From positions 17,952-81,951 of the forward strand of contig JACQDB010000020.1 in NCBI GenBank assembly GCA_016201275.1: 64,000 bases of DNA, given 5' to 3'. The stretch is from Acidobacteriota bacterium (GTDB taxonomy: Bacteria > Acidobacteriota > Blastocatellia > UBA7656). The notes under the pieces are model-generated. The model was not told where the DNA came from. It saw nothing but the letters and a program-made list of their open reading frames with translations, and ran no database searches. Below are positions 63,991 through 64,000 of this stretch, in pieces; the first letter of the stretch is position 1, and the number at the start of each line of letters is the position of its first letter. The position numbers and the translations under genes were made by a program.

Positions 63991-64000
63991 TTAGTTTTGC

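Overview
The window looks like a chromosomal segment of a soil-type bacterium with roughly balanced GC, most plausibly an acidobacterium of the Blastocatellia kind. That assignment is an inference from the gene mix (PrkA/DUF444/SpoVR operon, many secreted S9 and penicillin-acylase-type hydrolases, multi-PAS kinases) and from the tmRNA tag ending ANSELALAA. No marker gene here settles the taxonomy.

Layout. 1-5.9 kb: a prkA-DUF444-spoVR stress operon on the minus strand; the DUF444 gene carries an intein inside its von Willebrand metal-binding motif. 5.9-7.7 kb: truB and a histidine phosphatase. 7.9-12.8 kb: the standout locus, a compact RiPP-type operon. It has its own strong promoter, a folded 5' leader, a 350-residue precursor-like protein whose C-terminal two thirds holds 31 Cys and 31 Ser/Thr in almost strict alternation, an aminoglycoside-phosphotransferase-like kinase, a HopA1-family protein and a LanC-like cyclase with its zinc ligands intact. 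The kinase and HopA1 pair is the dehydration machinery of class V lanthipeptides; here it sits with a true LanC-type cyclase and a giant, multi-ring substrate. 13-29 kb: housekeeping and secreted proteins (TPR protein, alkaline-phosphatase-family enzyme, EF-G paralogue, bacterioferritin-like protein, metallo-beta-lactamase-fold hydrolase, rph, murI), a few small membrane proteins, the tmRNA gene and a secreted matrixin-like metalloprotease. 29-31 kb: a repeat-rich patch with a GNAT gene cut by a 121-bp miniature transposon flanked by TA. 31-44 kb: membrane proteins, secreted peptidase and acylase, acid phosphatase, nicotinamidase, hydrolases, an Rpn-type nuclease with a coding microsatellite, an acyl-CoA ligase and a phosphotriesterase-family protein.

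44-47.7 kb: a small defence array. An ApaLI-like restriction-modification pair and a DUF433/DUF5615 toxin-antitoxin pair are each bounded by a diverged copy of the 3' end of the neighbouring SDR gene, which suggests repeated integration at that gene end. 48-53 kb: a branched-chain amino acid operon (ilvB, ilvE, lysR, ilvA) behind an isoleucine-rich leader peptide and a classical attenuator. 53-64 kb: dispersed hairpin repeats, then a four-gene cytoplasmic signalling cluster led by a 1500-residue kinase with ten PAS domains built by duplication of a four-PAS block, and ending in a tandem repeat related to the miniature transposon.
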